Source: Tetraselmis striata
Taxonomy: Eukaryota; Chlorophyta; Chlorodendrophyceae; Chlorodendrales; Chlorodendraceae
Assembly (NCBI GenBank): GCA_006384855.1
Contig: VCJN01002666.1
Location: 1-64,000, forward strand
DNA length: 64,000 nt
Direction: 5' to 3'
The position numbers and the translations under genes are program-made. The notes beneath the pieces were generated by a model. It saw only the letters and a program-made list of their open reading frames with translations. It was not told the DNA's origin and did no database searches. Shown piece after piece: positions 10,733-20,951 of this stretch (within the stretch, counting starts at the first letter, position 1; every line of letters begins with the position of its first letter).

Positions 10733-12605
10733 ACGCCTTGAAGTTGGTCGTCGGACGAGATTCTGCGACTTGAAGGGCGCATCTCTCGGAGCACCTCGGC
10801 AACCAACGTGGGCTCGTGTATGCGAGACAGCGAGAACCATGGCGGCGGCGAAAGAGATGCGGCACTGGAACCCGGAGGCTTACATAGGGGACGACGGGTA
10901 CGTCCTCCTGGACGTCAAAGAAGCGGTGGCTGAAGCCACCGCTGGCACGACTGACGAGCAAGAGATGCGGAGGGTGGAGAGAATTTAAAGGTAGAGGGTG
11001 GGATTACCCGCATCTCCGCAGTGGGGGCATATGAGCGCTCGCATCTCTCGCGTACAAACCCGTGAACTATCGCTCCTAGCTCTTGTAACGCTGCCCTGTG
11101 CAAGGATCCCTTTATCGTTGTCACGTCGCCTTGGTTCACTCACCTGAATTTGCTCCTACCGCTGCTGGCGGCCTACACGGCGGAAATCTGTTGCGTGCAG
11201 ATTCCGAGCACCTACTTGACGCAAGGGCCCCGCCCGCAAATGAACTACCTCCACAGTCTGTTGAAAGCGGGTCGTGCACTTCTCATCGCGTCAAAGCACC
11301 CAAGAAACCCCGACACCAACAGACGCGCCTTGTGGTTGGTCGTCGGAAGAGATTCGGCGACTTGAAGGGCGCATCTCTCGGAGCACCTCGGCAACCAACG
11401 TGGGTTCGTGTATGCGAGACGGCGAGAACCATGACGGCGGCGAAAGAGACGCGGCACTGGAACCCGGAGGCCCACATTGAAGACGACGGGTACGTCCTCG
11501 CGGACGTCAAAGCAGCGGTGGTTGAGGCCACCGCTGGCACGACTAACGAGCCAGAGATGCGGAGGGTGGAGAGAATTTAAAGGTAGAGGGTGGGATTACC
11601 CGCATCTCCGCAGTGGGGGCATATGAGCGCTCGCATCTCTCGCGTGCAAACCCGTGTACTGTCGCCCCTAGCTCTTGTAACGCTGCCCTGTGCAAGTATC
11701 CCTTTGTCGTTGTCATGTCGCCTTGGTTCACTCACCTGAATTTGCTCCTACCGCTGCTGGCGGCCTACAAGGCGGAAATCTGTTGCGTGCAGATTCCGAG
11801 CACCTACTTGACGCGAGGGCCCCGCCCGCAAATGAACTACCTCCACAGTCTGTTGAAAGCGGGTCGTGTACTTCTCATCGCGTCAACGCACCCAAGAAAT
11901 CCCGACACCAACAGACGCGCCTTGTGGTTGTTCGTCGGAAGAGATTCGGCGACTTTAAGGGCGCATCTCTCGGAGCACCTCGGCAAGCAACGTGGGTTCG
12001 TGTATGCGAGACGGCGAGAACCATGACGGCGGCGAATAAGACGCGGCACTGGAACCCGGAGGCCCACATTTGGGACGACAGGTACGTCCTCCCGGACGTC
12101 AAAGCAGCGGTGGCTGAGGCCACCGCTGGCACGACTGGCGAGCAAGAGATGCGGAGGGTGGAGAGATCGAATTGACCGCCGTAAAGGGTGGGATTACCCG
12201 CATCTCCGCAGTGGGGGCAGGTGAACGCCCGCATCTCTCGCGTACAAACCCGTGTACTGTCGCCCCTAGCTCTTGTAACGCTGCCCTAGGCAAGGAGCCC
12301 TTTGTCGTTGTCATGTCGCCTTGGTTCACTCACCTGAATTTGCTCCTATAGCTGCTGGCGGCCTCCAAGGCGGAAATCTATCGCGTGCAGATTCCGAGCA
12401 CCTACATGACGCAAAGGCCCCTGCCGCGAATGGACTACCTCGACAGCCTGTTGACAGCGGGTCGTGTACTTCTCATCGCGCCAAAGCACCCAAGAAACCC
12501 CGACACCAACGGACGCGCCTTGTGGTTGGTCGTCGGAAGAGATTCGGCGTCTTTAAGGGCGCATCTCTCGGAGCACCTCGGCAAGCAACGTGGGTTCGTG
12601 TCTGG
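10733..12605. repeat. Tandem array, about 593-bp period, 3.2 copies
   Basis: The marker TTGGTCGTCGGA(A/C)GAGATTC starts at about 10745, 11336, 11929 and 12525, giving spacings of 591, 593 and 596 bp. Units are about 90-95 percent alike by eye. Each contains GCATCTCTCGGAGCACCTCG, GATTACCCGCATCTCCGCAG and GAACTACCTCCACAG. The last copy breaks off at about 12605. The long frames on both strands are by-products of the repeat, though the plus frame ending EMRRVERI is kept open in the first two units. Confidence 0.9.
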
Positions 12606-12768
12606 TCCGTGACAAGGGATTCATGCAGCTTGAAATTCGCTGCCATAGCTCCCTGGACAATACCTCATTAATCATAATCAACTATCACAACAAATCATTC
12701 TCAACCGCAGATAAGAGTTTAATCGACTCCTGTCCGTCGATTTCACAAACCGCACTTCCTTTGCTAGC
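12606..12768. other. Spacer between 593-bp array and 30-bp minisatellite
   Basis: This is a short AT-richer spacer with no recognised feature. Confidence 0.6.
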
Positions 12769-13218
12769 CCGGCCGGGGCAGCGGGGCGCCAACGCGCCGC
12801 GGCCGGGGCAGCGGGGCGCCAACGCGCCGCGGCCGGGGCAGCGGGGCGCCAACGCGCCGCGGCCGGGGCAGCGGGGCGCCAACGCGCCGCGGCCGGCGCA
12901 GCGGGGCGCCAACGCGCCGCGGCCGGGGCAGCGGGGCGCCAACGCGCCGCGGCCGGCGCAGCGGGGCGCCAACGCGCCGCGGCCGGGGCAGCGGGGCGCC
13001 AACGCGCCGCGGCCGGCGCAGCGGGGCGCCAACGCGCCGCGGCCGGGGCAGCGGGGCGCCAACGCGCCGCGGCCGGCGCAGCGGGGCGCCAACGCGCCGC
13101 GGCCGGCGCAGCGGGGCGCCAACGCGCCGCGGCCGGCGCAGCGGGGCGCCAACGCGCCGCGGCCGGCGCAGCGGGGCGCCAACGCGCCGCGGCCGGCGCA
13201 GCGGGGCGCCAACGCGCC
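12769..13218. repeat. 30-bp GC-rich minisatellite, 15 copies
   Basis: The unit begins GCGGGGCGCCAACGCGCCGC and ends GGCCGG(G/C)GCA. There are 15 near-perfect copies with a single polymorphic base giving the order GGGGCGCGCGCCCCC. Because 30 is divisible by three and the unit lacks stops, several frames on both strands stay open and encode 10-residue repeats. These are not evidence of a gene. Confidence 0.97.
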
Positions 13219-13250
13219 AACGCGCGGCGACCGGCGCATGTTGGTGATTC

Positions 13251-14470
13251 ATGCAGCCCCGCATACTAAATGGTTTGCAGCCATCTAGGCAATCAAAGCA
13301 TGCATAAAGGCAGCATCTGCGGTGCAGCGCTGCAGCAATCTGCGGCGTGCCGCCAGCAAATATAACGTATTAGCCCTACTGCCTTGCAGTCCGTATAGTA
13401 TCGTCAAGTAGGTGCGTGTTCATATCCCTTCTATGCCATGCAGCCCCGCATACTAATAAATGGTTTGCAGCCATCCAGTCAATTAAAACATGCCTTAAGG
13501 CAGCATCTGCGGTGCAGCGCTGCAGCAATCTGCGGCGTGCCGCCAGCAAATATCAGGCATTAGCCCTACTGCCTTGCAGTCCGTATAGTATCGTCAAGCC
13601 GGTGCGTGTTCACATCCCTTTCATGCCATGCAGCCCCGCATACGAAATGGTTTGCAGCCATGTAGGCAAATGGCTGCAGCAATCTGCGGCGTGCCGCCAG
13701 CAAATATGAGGTATTAGCCCTACTGCCTTGCAATCCGTATAGTATCGTCAAGCAGGTGCGTGTTCACATCCCTTTCATGCCATGCAGCCCCGCATACGAA
13801 ATGGTTTGCAGCCATGTAGGCAAATGGCTGCAGCAATCTGCGGCGTGCCGCCAGCAAATATGAGGTATTAGCCCTACTGCCTTGCAGTCCGTATAGTATC
13901 GTCAAGCAGGTGCGTGTTCACATCCCTTCTATGCCATGCAGCCCCGCATACTAAATGGTTTGCAGCCATCTAGACAATTAAAGCATGCCTTAAGGCAGCA
14001 TCTGCGGTGCAGCGCTGCAGCAATCTGCGGCGTGCCGCCGGCAAATACCAGGCATTAGCCCTACTGCCTTGCAATCTGCATAGTATCGTCAAGCAGGTGC
14101 GTGTTCACATCCCTTCTTTGCCATGCAGCCCCGCATACAAAATGGTTTGCAGCCATCTAGACAATTAAAGCATGCCTAAAGGCAGCATCTGCGGTGCAGC
14201 GCTGCAGCAATTTGCGGCGTGCCGCCAGCAAATACCAGGCATTAGCCCTACTGCCTTGCAATCTGCATAGTATCGTCAAGCAGGTGCGTGTTCACATCCC
14301 TTCTAAGCCATGCAGCCCCGCATACTAAATGGTTTGCAGCCATCTAGGCAATAGAAGCATGCCTAAAGGCAGCATCTGCGGTGCAGCGCCGCAGCAATCT
14401 GCGGCGTGCTGCGAGCAAATATCAGGCATTAGTGGTACTGCCTTGCAATCTGTATAGTATTGTAAAGCAT
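13251..14470. repeat. Satellite-like array, 187-bp period, 7 units
   Basis: ATGCAGCCCCGCATAC starts units at 13251, 13438, 13628, 13782, 13936, 14123 and 14310. Five units are 187-190 bp, or end the array. The two starting at 13628 and 13782 are 154 bp, having lost an internal segment around AAGCATGCCTAAAGGCAGC. The array stops close to 14470. No coding potential is credible. Confidence 0.95.
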
Positions 14471-14820
14471 ATGGGCAATGAAATCCCCTTTTTGTCATAA
14501 AAATCCTCATACTGGAAGGTTGCCGAGCCGGCTCTTTACCCCCCACCGTCTTGGTCGACGACCGCTACTACCAGGTCGTAGCGGCGCCGCGTCAGGCTGG
14601 CGGGTCCTCTAAGCTCGCATCTCAACCACCGCCACCGGGGTCCGGCGGAGATGGCTCCCAAAACGGCGCTGCAGCAGGTCTCTTGATAGAGCTTCGAGCA
14701 GCTCCGCCCCTCCCCCAAGCAGGCTTGGTCCCTCGGAGACTGCCAAGCCGCCGAGTGAGCCTCAGCCTTCGAGTGCGACGAAGCGCCCGCACGGTGCGTT
14801 GAGCACGGGAGGCAAGACCA
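14471..14820. other. No gene recognised
   Basis: This GC-rich stretch has short overlapping frames on both strands. It leads into the 247-bp duplication. Confidence 0.5.
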
Positions 14821-15310
14821 GCTTGTCGCCCATTAAGCTGCGCAAAAAGCATTCCAAGAAGCGTGGGCCGAGTCCTTCTTTAAGATGGCGAAAGAGTTGG
14901 AGGACGACGACCCCTTCTAGGCGCCTAAGCCGAAACGCGAAGCCACGTCAAGCCGTCAGGCGCCTTCGGGTGCCGCTGGTGGGAGTCGCAGGGCCATATC
15001 TTCCCGTGGCGGTGCCGCATCTCCGCCTCCCCGACCCGCATCTCCGCCTCTGGAGGCAAGAGCAGCAGCTTGTCGCCCATTAAGCTGCGCAAGAAGCATT
15101 CCAAGAAGCGTGGGCCGACTCCTCCTTTAAGATGGCGAAAGAGTTGGAGGACGACGACCCCTTCCAGGCGCCTAAGCCGAAACGCGAAGCCACGTCAAGC
15201 CGTCAGGCGCCTTCGGGTGCCGCTGGTGGGAGTCGCAGGGCCACATCTTCACGTGGCGGTGCCGCATCTCCTCCTCCCCGACCCGCATCTCCGCCTAAGG
15301 AGCCCTCATC
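14821..15310. repeat. 247-bp tandem duplication of a coding-like segment
   Basis: GCTTGTCGCCCATTAAGCTG starts at 14821 and again at 15068, and the sequence following each start is nearly identical. One plus frame reads a charged segment (FQEAWADSSFKMAKELEDDD) followed by a Lys/Pro/Ser-rich tail. It resembles a retroelement Gag-like N terminus, but I cannot name it. Copy 1 has a TAG where copy 2 reads Gln, and both have a TAA just upstream, so at least one copy is non-coding. Confidence 0.85.
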
Positions 15311-15679
15311 TCGGGACGCGAAGCCCGCACCGCCGCTTGCGCCGACATCTCGCCCCAACGCCGCGTCGCTGTCAGCAGGGTTTAGAGGTAGCATCTCGTT
15401 GCGACGAACACTATCTCTGAGGTCGGCGATATACTCGTAGGCCCGGGGCGTCTTCTCTGCGCGAGTGAGGCTCAATTTCCAGGCTTGAAACGCTTGAAAC
15501 GCAGTCGCCATGCCCTCGCGTCCGCAATCTTCCAAGGTGAGGCGGATAGTACTTTACGCGACTGGGGGCGCGAAGAGGACACGCCGATGTGCCATTTTTA
15601 GTACTCTCGTATATTATTGCATTGCACCTGAAATGTGACCGAAAAATGGGTACATATCCCAGCCTAAGCGATCACGTGG
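15311..15679. other. No gene recognised
   Basis: This is the continuation of the Pro/Ser-rich frame (to 15440), then non-coding sequence up to the hairpin. Confidence 0.5.
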
Positions 15680-15731
15680 GGGCACATTTTTGAGTCCAGG
15701 AATTGGACCGTTTTGACTCAAAAATGTGCCC
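15680..15731. repeat. Hairpin H2 with 17-bp perfect arms
   Basis: The arms GGGCACATTTTTGAGTC (15680-15696) and its exact reverse complement (15715-15731) flank an 18-bp loop. The sequence around it is similar to the reverse complement of the H1 region, including GCTTAGGCT nearby. Confidence 0.85.
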
Positions 15732-17400
15732 TGTACCGGCTGCCATGTCGGCGGGGAAGTCATGAACCAAGTGCGCCATTGGCAATGGTTGTGCGGGGGT
15801 GATGTCCGCATCGTTGGCATTGATGTCGATGGGGTGTGAGCGGACGGGGAAGTGTTCATACGGCGCTGACCCCTCCCGTTCTTGCCGGACAATGAGGGTG
15901 ACGATGCGTGCATCAAGACCTCGTCCCGGCGGTACCGGCCCCTCTAGGCCTGCCGTTATGGCGCCAACAACGCGCGGCGTACAGTATGAAATTCCTCATG
16001 CGCCAGGTGAGTGTGCTCCTCCGGGGGATGTGGGGCAGTGAAGGGGGGCCCCTGCTTATCTGCCTCGTTGAACGAGACGCCATGAAGTCCGGGTGCGCCG
16101 GGATCGACGTGTTAGTAGGAGATCAACTGACGGGTTGGCGGGGGCGGGACAAAGGTCGGCGAGAGTGATGGGGCCATGTTTTGCTTCATGGGAAGGCGAA
16201 GGTCATCGAGTAGACCGTCCACGTTGGTGGTGCCGAAGACCGAGAAGGCAGAAGGGTAGGTGATGATAGTAGCATTGTTCGAGGGAATGGTGAGGAAAAC
16301 GGATAAGGGTTGGGAGGTGGGCGTTGGATTGGTGGGCATGGGCGAGGTGTCGATGAAGGGAGGCTGGGAGGCAGTTTCATGTTGTTGGGCACCGGGGCTG
16401 GGTGGGTTGCGGGGTAGGATCTGGTGGCCATGGCGGGAGTCTTGCTGGTGGTATTGCGGCTGGTGGTTGCCGTGGGGCTGGTGGTGAAGGTAACGGCGAC
16501 GTGGTGGACCGCTAGGGTGAGGTTGGAGCCCATGACCATGGCGGTGGTGGGGCTGAGATGGCGCGAGTGGGCCACGGGGAGGTCTAGTGTGGTGTCGAAG
16601 GACGTGGTGAGGTCGAAAATTTGGCTCATTGAGGCTGTCGAGGGGGGGGGGGGGGGGGGGGGGGCGATTATCCAGGAGGCGTTGGCCGTTGTCATGTTGT
16701 TGGCAACGCTGTGCTGATCGAGAGTGTGTTCGAGGTGGTTGCAGCGAGCGCAAACACTCCAAAATGGCCATGGGTTGCGTGGGTCTTGGGGTGGGGTTAG
16801 GGAGCCGAGGGGTGGGGCGCATGCCATGTGGCACTGGGAAGATGGCGCCGATGAGCAGCCAATGCCTCTAGTGTCTTGTTGGCGGTGAATCGGTGATAAG
16901 GTAGTCAAGTTACTGCGCTTTCGCAGTGGTCAGGTTGGGGTGGATTGCGATGGAGTCCACAATGCCGTCGTAGAGTGGCTGGAGGCATGGGATATGAGAT
17001 AGTTGTCCATGATGTACTGGAAGCACCATGCGCCTCCGGCGGTGTCCGAATGTTCGCGCAATCGTTGTATGCGTCTAATGTACATGGCAATTGTCTCCAA
17101 TGGTGCTTTGCCGGCTTGTATCCCCCGCTCTAGCCCAATGCGCTCCTCGCTGTCTGTCTTGAAGTTCACTCAGCAGCGCTTGCCATGCTTGGTACGCGGG
17201 GCGCTTGGATGTGGGCGAGTCGCGATCAACAACGGCTCGGGCAAGCTGATGGTGCTCTGGTGCGTGGTGCATGGCTGTGAGAAAGAAGTTGTGCTCATGT
17301 GGGGAGTCTTTGCTGCGGACTGTGTGCATGAGGGCGCCCGCCCGCTCCCTGTACATGTGATGATCGACTTTGTGTTGTCCATAGTGTGAACGTTCTTTCA
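15732..17400 (-). pseudogene. Possible degenerate retroelement Gag-like region
   Basis: Minus-strand frames at 16112-16834, 16186-16908, 16930-17169 and 17075-17404 are Pro/Thr/His-rich. The 16930-17169 frame contains ERIGLERGIQAGKAPLETI and an Arg-rich helix, which looks like genuine protein sequence of Gag type. A G-run at 16641-16662 disrupts the frames. I could not find protease, RT or integrase motifs attached to it, so this is a weak call. Confidence 0.3.
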
Positions 17401-17636
17401 CCATTGCGGTGTCTGGGAAGCATCCATGGGTATCTTGGGGATGGGCGTGCCGGTGCGTGTGGCAGTGTTGTCATCTATAGACTACCTTGGAATCGCAAGC
17501 AAAGTTGTCGTTGACCTTTGGTGCTAGAGGTGGGGGTGGACGGTGTTTGCGGGCCACATGGGCTAGATATGCAATGTGGTTGTGAAATCATTGGCGTTGA
17601 TGTTGTCGTCAGCCATTGTGTGTAGGTGTGGGTGTC

Positions 17637-17655
17637 GTTTGTGTGTGTGTGTGTA

Positions 17656-17690
<35 letters not shown>

Positions 17691-17713
17691 ATGTGCGTGT
17701 GTGTGCGTGTGTG
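17637..17713. repeat. (TG)n microsatellite
   Basis: About 75 bp of GT dinucleotides with a few A and C interruptions. Confidence 0.95.
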
Positions 17714-17862
17714 TCTTATTTTAATTCAATGGTGTGAGTTGATACTGTGATACTCTCGATGAGAGTGTTCGATTGGTGTCGCGTGTCTAAGGAAGCCCCC
17801 GGTAGACGTAGATCACGGTTGGCATGGCGTCGATACATGGTGGAGGGCCCGAACCTGTTTGC

Positions 17863-18305
17863 ACGAGCTGTCACCGAGCGCAAAATATGGGCGGGAGAGC
17901 ACGGAAGTATTCCGACACGGAGGATGCGACACAGAGACAATTGGAAGTCGCCGTCGACTACCGACAGAGCTAGGACGAACGTGTCAATTGCTCACAATAT
18001 CAAATGCAAGCGCGCTCGGAGGACTATCCTCAAGGTGAGTGGCCTTCCGGTAGTGCACGAGGCCTTTCGGCAAGGGCTAGGGTGGCTCAATTGACCGTTC
18101 GATAGTTTGCATGGATAGCCTGAGGGTTCTTATAGCATTTGCCTAGGGAGGGATTGCAGGGAAGCAGCGCTCCACTAAGTCTCGGGTTTCGGCATTTGTA
18201 GAAGTCCGTGCTTGAGTAGTCTGTTAACCATGCTTCTTGCCGTAGTGTTGATGAAGTCGTAGCACCATGCCAAGCGCCAGGGAATCTGTGAAAAAATACG
18301 GCAGG
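17863..18305. repeat. Dispersed repeat R1, copy 2
   Basis: This is the direct repeat of 8105-8600, without the internal G-run of that copy. The two copies differ by numerous substitutions and small indels, so they are not recent duplicates. Confidence 0.75.
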
Positions 18306-18402
18306 TATGTAAGAGCTTCGGTCTTAACAAATACAAGGCCGTCGATCAATAACAAATCCGCTGCGAAAAGCAGTAAACTCCCAACTAAAGATCTTTTGGG
18401 TA

Positions 18403-18720
18403 TTGCGATGTGGTATCCGCGGGAACGCGGTTGCTATCGATACCACCATTGCCCCTATTCTCGGCGTGTCAAGCTCGGATCCAACGACTGCATTGCGGGC
18501 CGCAAAGCGCCACAATATCCAAAAGTATGACGAGGGTGTCCGAAACGCCGCCGGCATGCTTCGCTTTGTGCCTTTCGCCGTCTCCGAGTTCGGCTCGCTG
18601 GCCCCGCACGACGAGGCTTTCTTGGTGGAGCTCGCGAAAGCTAGCCACACGCACATTGGCCAGAAAATCGGGTGGCTCTTGTCTGCGTCGCGCCGCCGTT
18701 TTTCCTTCATTGCTCGTCAA
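18403..18720 (+). pseudogene. Retroelement C-terminal fragment (family C)
   Basis: The plus frame contains KYDEGVRNAAGMLRFVPFAV followed by an EFGSL segment, FLVELAKAS and a W-x4-SRRRFSFI end. This matches the conserved C-terminal tail of eukaryotic retroelement proteins whose nuclease domain precedes a (F/Y)xPF(V/A)(V/E)...G sequence. It is the same domain position as HRYYPFVVEDRG in family B and GYTGMVFGTVGE in the copy at 59956-61333, but the sequence is divergent, so it is a separate family. RT motifs are absent upstream. Confidence 0.55.
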
Positions 18721-19480
18721 CATGGCGCATGCAGACAACGTTCTTGGCGGGGTCGCGGCGGCCGGCACGGCACGCACGGCGTACCAGTACCGGGATATCG
18801 CGCGCGAACTATTCACGTATGAGAATGCTTTATACGGGCCGCGCGCGGCGCGTCCAGCACACAGCAAACTCCCTCGCCTACCCCGAGCGGCACATAGCGC
18901 GCTCGCCGCCAGTGCGCGCAGCCAATGCGCGCAGCCAATGCGCCCACTGTGGTCGACACCGGCTGCGCACTCGGCCGCGTCAGGTACGGATGCCGCCCTT
19001 TCTGCCCACTCACCTACTCACCGCAGCCCACCCACGCCAAACATAATCGGAGACGTCTCGGCACCGATCCCACCCGACACGGACCCGATATTATCGCTAT
19101 AGGGAGGGGAAGCTGAGGTCGTTACCGTAGCGGATTTTTGAGTTACTCCGGTGTTCTCTCGCATTGTCCGTCTATGCTACATGGGGTAGGAGGCTGAAGA
19201 CCCGTCGCGCCGGCGCATCGCCCCAACGGTATGGCGCGGCGCGAGAACTGCGCTCGTTACGTTAAGGCCATTTCGGCCAGCCAGCCCGCCGCCTCCGAAT
19301 TCTGCCGGCAGTGTGGCCAGTCAGCCGCAGTAGGCGGAGTGGCAGTGTTAGGGGAGGAGGCGCAAGTCTCGGCGGTAATCGTGGCAATGTACGGCCGCTT
19401 TGAATGGTCACGACATGCGGGAAGGCTTGAAGCCCGCAACAACGACCTTTCGCGGCGTGGCATCGGACCTCCTCATCTCG
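18721..19480. other. GC-rich region without recognised gene
   Basis: It contains a small direct repeat, GCGCGCAGCCAAT twice at about 18920-18945. A plus frame at 19231-19560 includes FCRQCGQ, but I see no domain. Confidence 0.4.
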
Positions 19481-20048
19481 GTCTGCGAGGCACGACCGGA
19501 CATGCGGCACAAAGGTCCGCGTCACAGCCCGCGGCGGGAGCAAGAAGGCCAGATACATGACCACCTTTCGCGAGGGAGTCGAGTCGGTCGCCGTCTTCAA
19601 GGACGTGCAATGCGGGCCGCTGAAGGTTCGCAATCACATGCGACTTGCGAAGAAGGCACGGGCTGATGCACGCGCGGAGCAGCATGTGCTTAAGAGGGGA
19701 GGGCACGGTGGGGCAGGATGACCGACAGGGGGACATCGTGCTCACGCCGTATCCTCAGTCCCTATAAGTGAACAAAGAGCCATTCCGGGGCCATGGCAGC
19801 AAGCTGAAGTTAGTGAAGGGGACTGTGTATCTCCACACCGGAGTGGTGGCAGCGAAAGAGGACACCGATTGGCAGCTACAAAGTGGACCCAACTGATCCA
19901 AAGGTATGGCCCTTCCTCCCTACCTTTGATGATAAAAAAGCATACGCAATGCGCGAGCTGCATGCGCTGTGCGAGGCGCATTTCATGCACCACGTGGGAC
20001 CGATGGACGACAGCGACGCTGTGCGCTCTGTGTTGGGCTGGGATTGAT
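19481..20048 (+). pseudogene. Coding-like fragments of an unknown protein
   Basis: Two plus-strand stretches in different frames read like genuine protein: about 19500-19700 (KVRVTARGGSKKARYMTTF then VESVAVFKDVQCGPLKVRN) and about 19800-20048 (TPIGSYKVDPTDPKVWPFLP then KKAYAMRELHALCEAHFMHH, ending LGWD and a TGA). They are not linked by an obvious intron, so frame damage is likely. I cannot assign a family. They lie directly upstream of the ORF split by LTR element 1 and may belong to the same disrupted gene or element. Confidence 0.35.
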
Positions 20049-20106
20049 GTAGCGCACCCATCCCGCCACTACCCCTTCCCGGACAGATAGGTGGCTCTGT
20101 ATTTCG

Positions 20107-20358
20107 GTGGGAGGGGCCACCGGGCTTGAGCGAGGCAGGCGGGAGGCGTTCTGGACTGTGTGCTCAGGGCGAGCGCGTGAGTTGCGTGAGCGCGCTCGGA
20201 AGCTGCGCGCTAAGGAGCGGCAAGCGCGCACGGAGCGAGAGTCAGCGGGTACCTCAGACAATACCAGCGGAGGTAACTATTCAGCGCCAAGCACCCCACA
20301 TCGGCGCAACCCTGAAAGCTACGACAGCGTTGGCAGCTGGGATGCGGCAAACTGCTGG
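20107..20358 (+). pseudogene. ORF interrupted by LTR element 1 (5' part)
   Basis: A plus frame from the ATG at 20107 encodes an Arg/Glu-rich, probably coiled-coil segment (RARELRERARKLRAKERQA) and reads up to the LTR at 20359. The codons after the far LTR (27209-27294) continue in the same frame to a TGA once the element and one copy of the 5-bp target duplication are discounted. This suggests that the element landed in an open reading frame of roughly a hundred codons or an exon. The product is unknown. Confidence 0.4.
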
Positions 20359-20769
20359 TGTTATACTCCATTTCCCTATAGCCATAATGTTCTGCTATAC
20401 TAGCAGGTATAACCCCGCAAAGGTAGTACGACTACGCATCCGCGGAGTCGCTGTACATATTAGTATTGCGGGCGTAAATATTAGTAGTATAAGGCCGAGG
20501 ACTGTTCTGGAATTCTCTAGAGTTCTCTGACTCAAGCCTTACGTGGCTAACACAGCACGGGTATCCCATGACACCCGGCTAACATAGCACAGGTATGACT
20601 ATGACCTCGGCGGGTATAAATACCGCCTCGGACAAGTCTACTAGGTAGGATTCAGAGACAGAACTATAACCCAGGAACCCCTGTAACCAGAAGAGATTGG
20701 CCATACTTTCTAAATCCTTCCGCTGCATCCTAAAGGGCCTAAAGAACAGGCTTAAGCTAGAGCCTAACA
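20359..20769 (+). repeat. 5' LTR of element 1
   Basis: 411 bp beginning TGTTATACTCC and ending GCCTAACA. It contains a TATAAATA box (20615-20622), the likely promoter core. It matches the 3' LTR at 26798-27208 at every position I compared. Confidence 0.97.
20615..20622 (+). promoter_or_regulatory. TATA box in 5' LTR of element 1
   Basis: TATAAATA in a GC-rich setting (GGCGGGTATAAATACCGCC), 256 bp into the LTR. The same box is in all four LTRs of the window. Confidence 0.7.
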
Positions 20770-20910
20770 CTTGCTTAAGTCTACTAGGTAGGATTCAGAG
20801 ACAGAACTATAACCCAGGAACCCCTGTAACCAGAAGAGATTGGCCATACTTTCTAAATCCTTCCGCTGCATCCTAAAGGGCCTAAAGAACAGGCTTAAGC
20901 TAGAGCCTAA
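20770..20910 (+). repeat. Extra copy of the LTR end between 5' LTR and PBS
   Basis: After the LTR comes CTTGCTT and then a second copy of the LTR's last 130 or so bases (AAGTCTACTAGGTAGG... GCCTAACA). It is followed by the same CTTGGTTTCGG junction that follows the LTR directly in element 2. It is therefore a 141-bp insertion in element 1 only. Confidence 0.9.
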
Positions 20911-20914
20911 CACT

Positions 20915-20930
20915 TGGTTTCGGAGCTTAG
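20915..20930 (+). other. Primer binding site of element 1
   Basis: TGGTTTCGGAGCTTAG follows the LTR-like end after two to four bases. It starts with TGG, as required to pair with a tRNA CCA end, and agrees at 10 of 12 positions with TGGTATCAGAGC, the initiator-tRNA-Met site common in plant LTR elements. Confidence 0.75.
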
Positions 20931-20951
20931 ACAGCGGTAAGCGACGTAAAG

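Noticed and set aside
12590..13288. Long ORFs with 10-residue repeats on both strands
   Set aside because: They result from a stop-free 30-bp unit; the same region is open in several frames at once and there is no flanking gene structure.
13251..14470. CRISPR-like array
   Set aside because: The whole 187-bp unit repeats; there are no short repeats with unique spacers, and the context is eukaryotic.
8105..18305. R1 repeats as LTRs of one 10-kb element
   Set aside because: No PBS, PPT, TG...CA ends or target duplication could be found, and the interior is satellite arrays with no ordered pol.
20579..20770. 63-codon minus-strand ORF (MLGSSLSLFF...) and its copies at 27018, 29008-29198 and 35302
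   Set aside because: It lies inside every LTR and is antisense to the LTR transcript; it is a by-product of LTR sequence.
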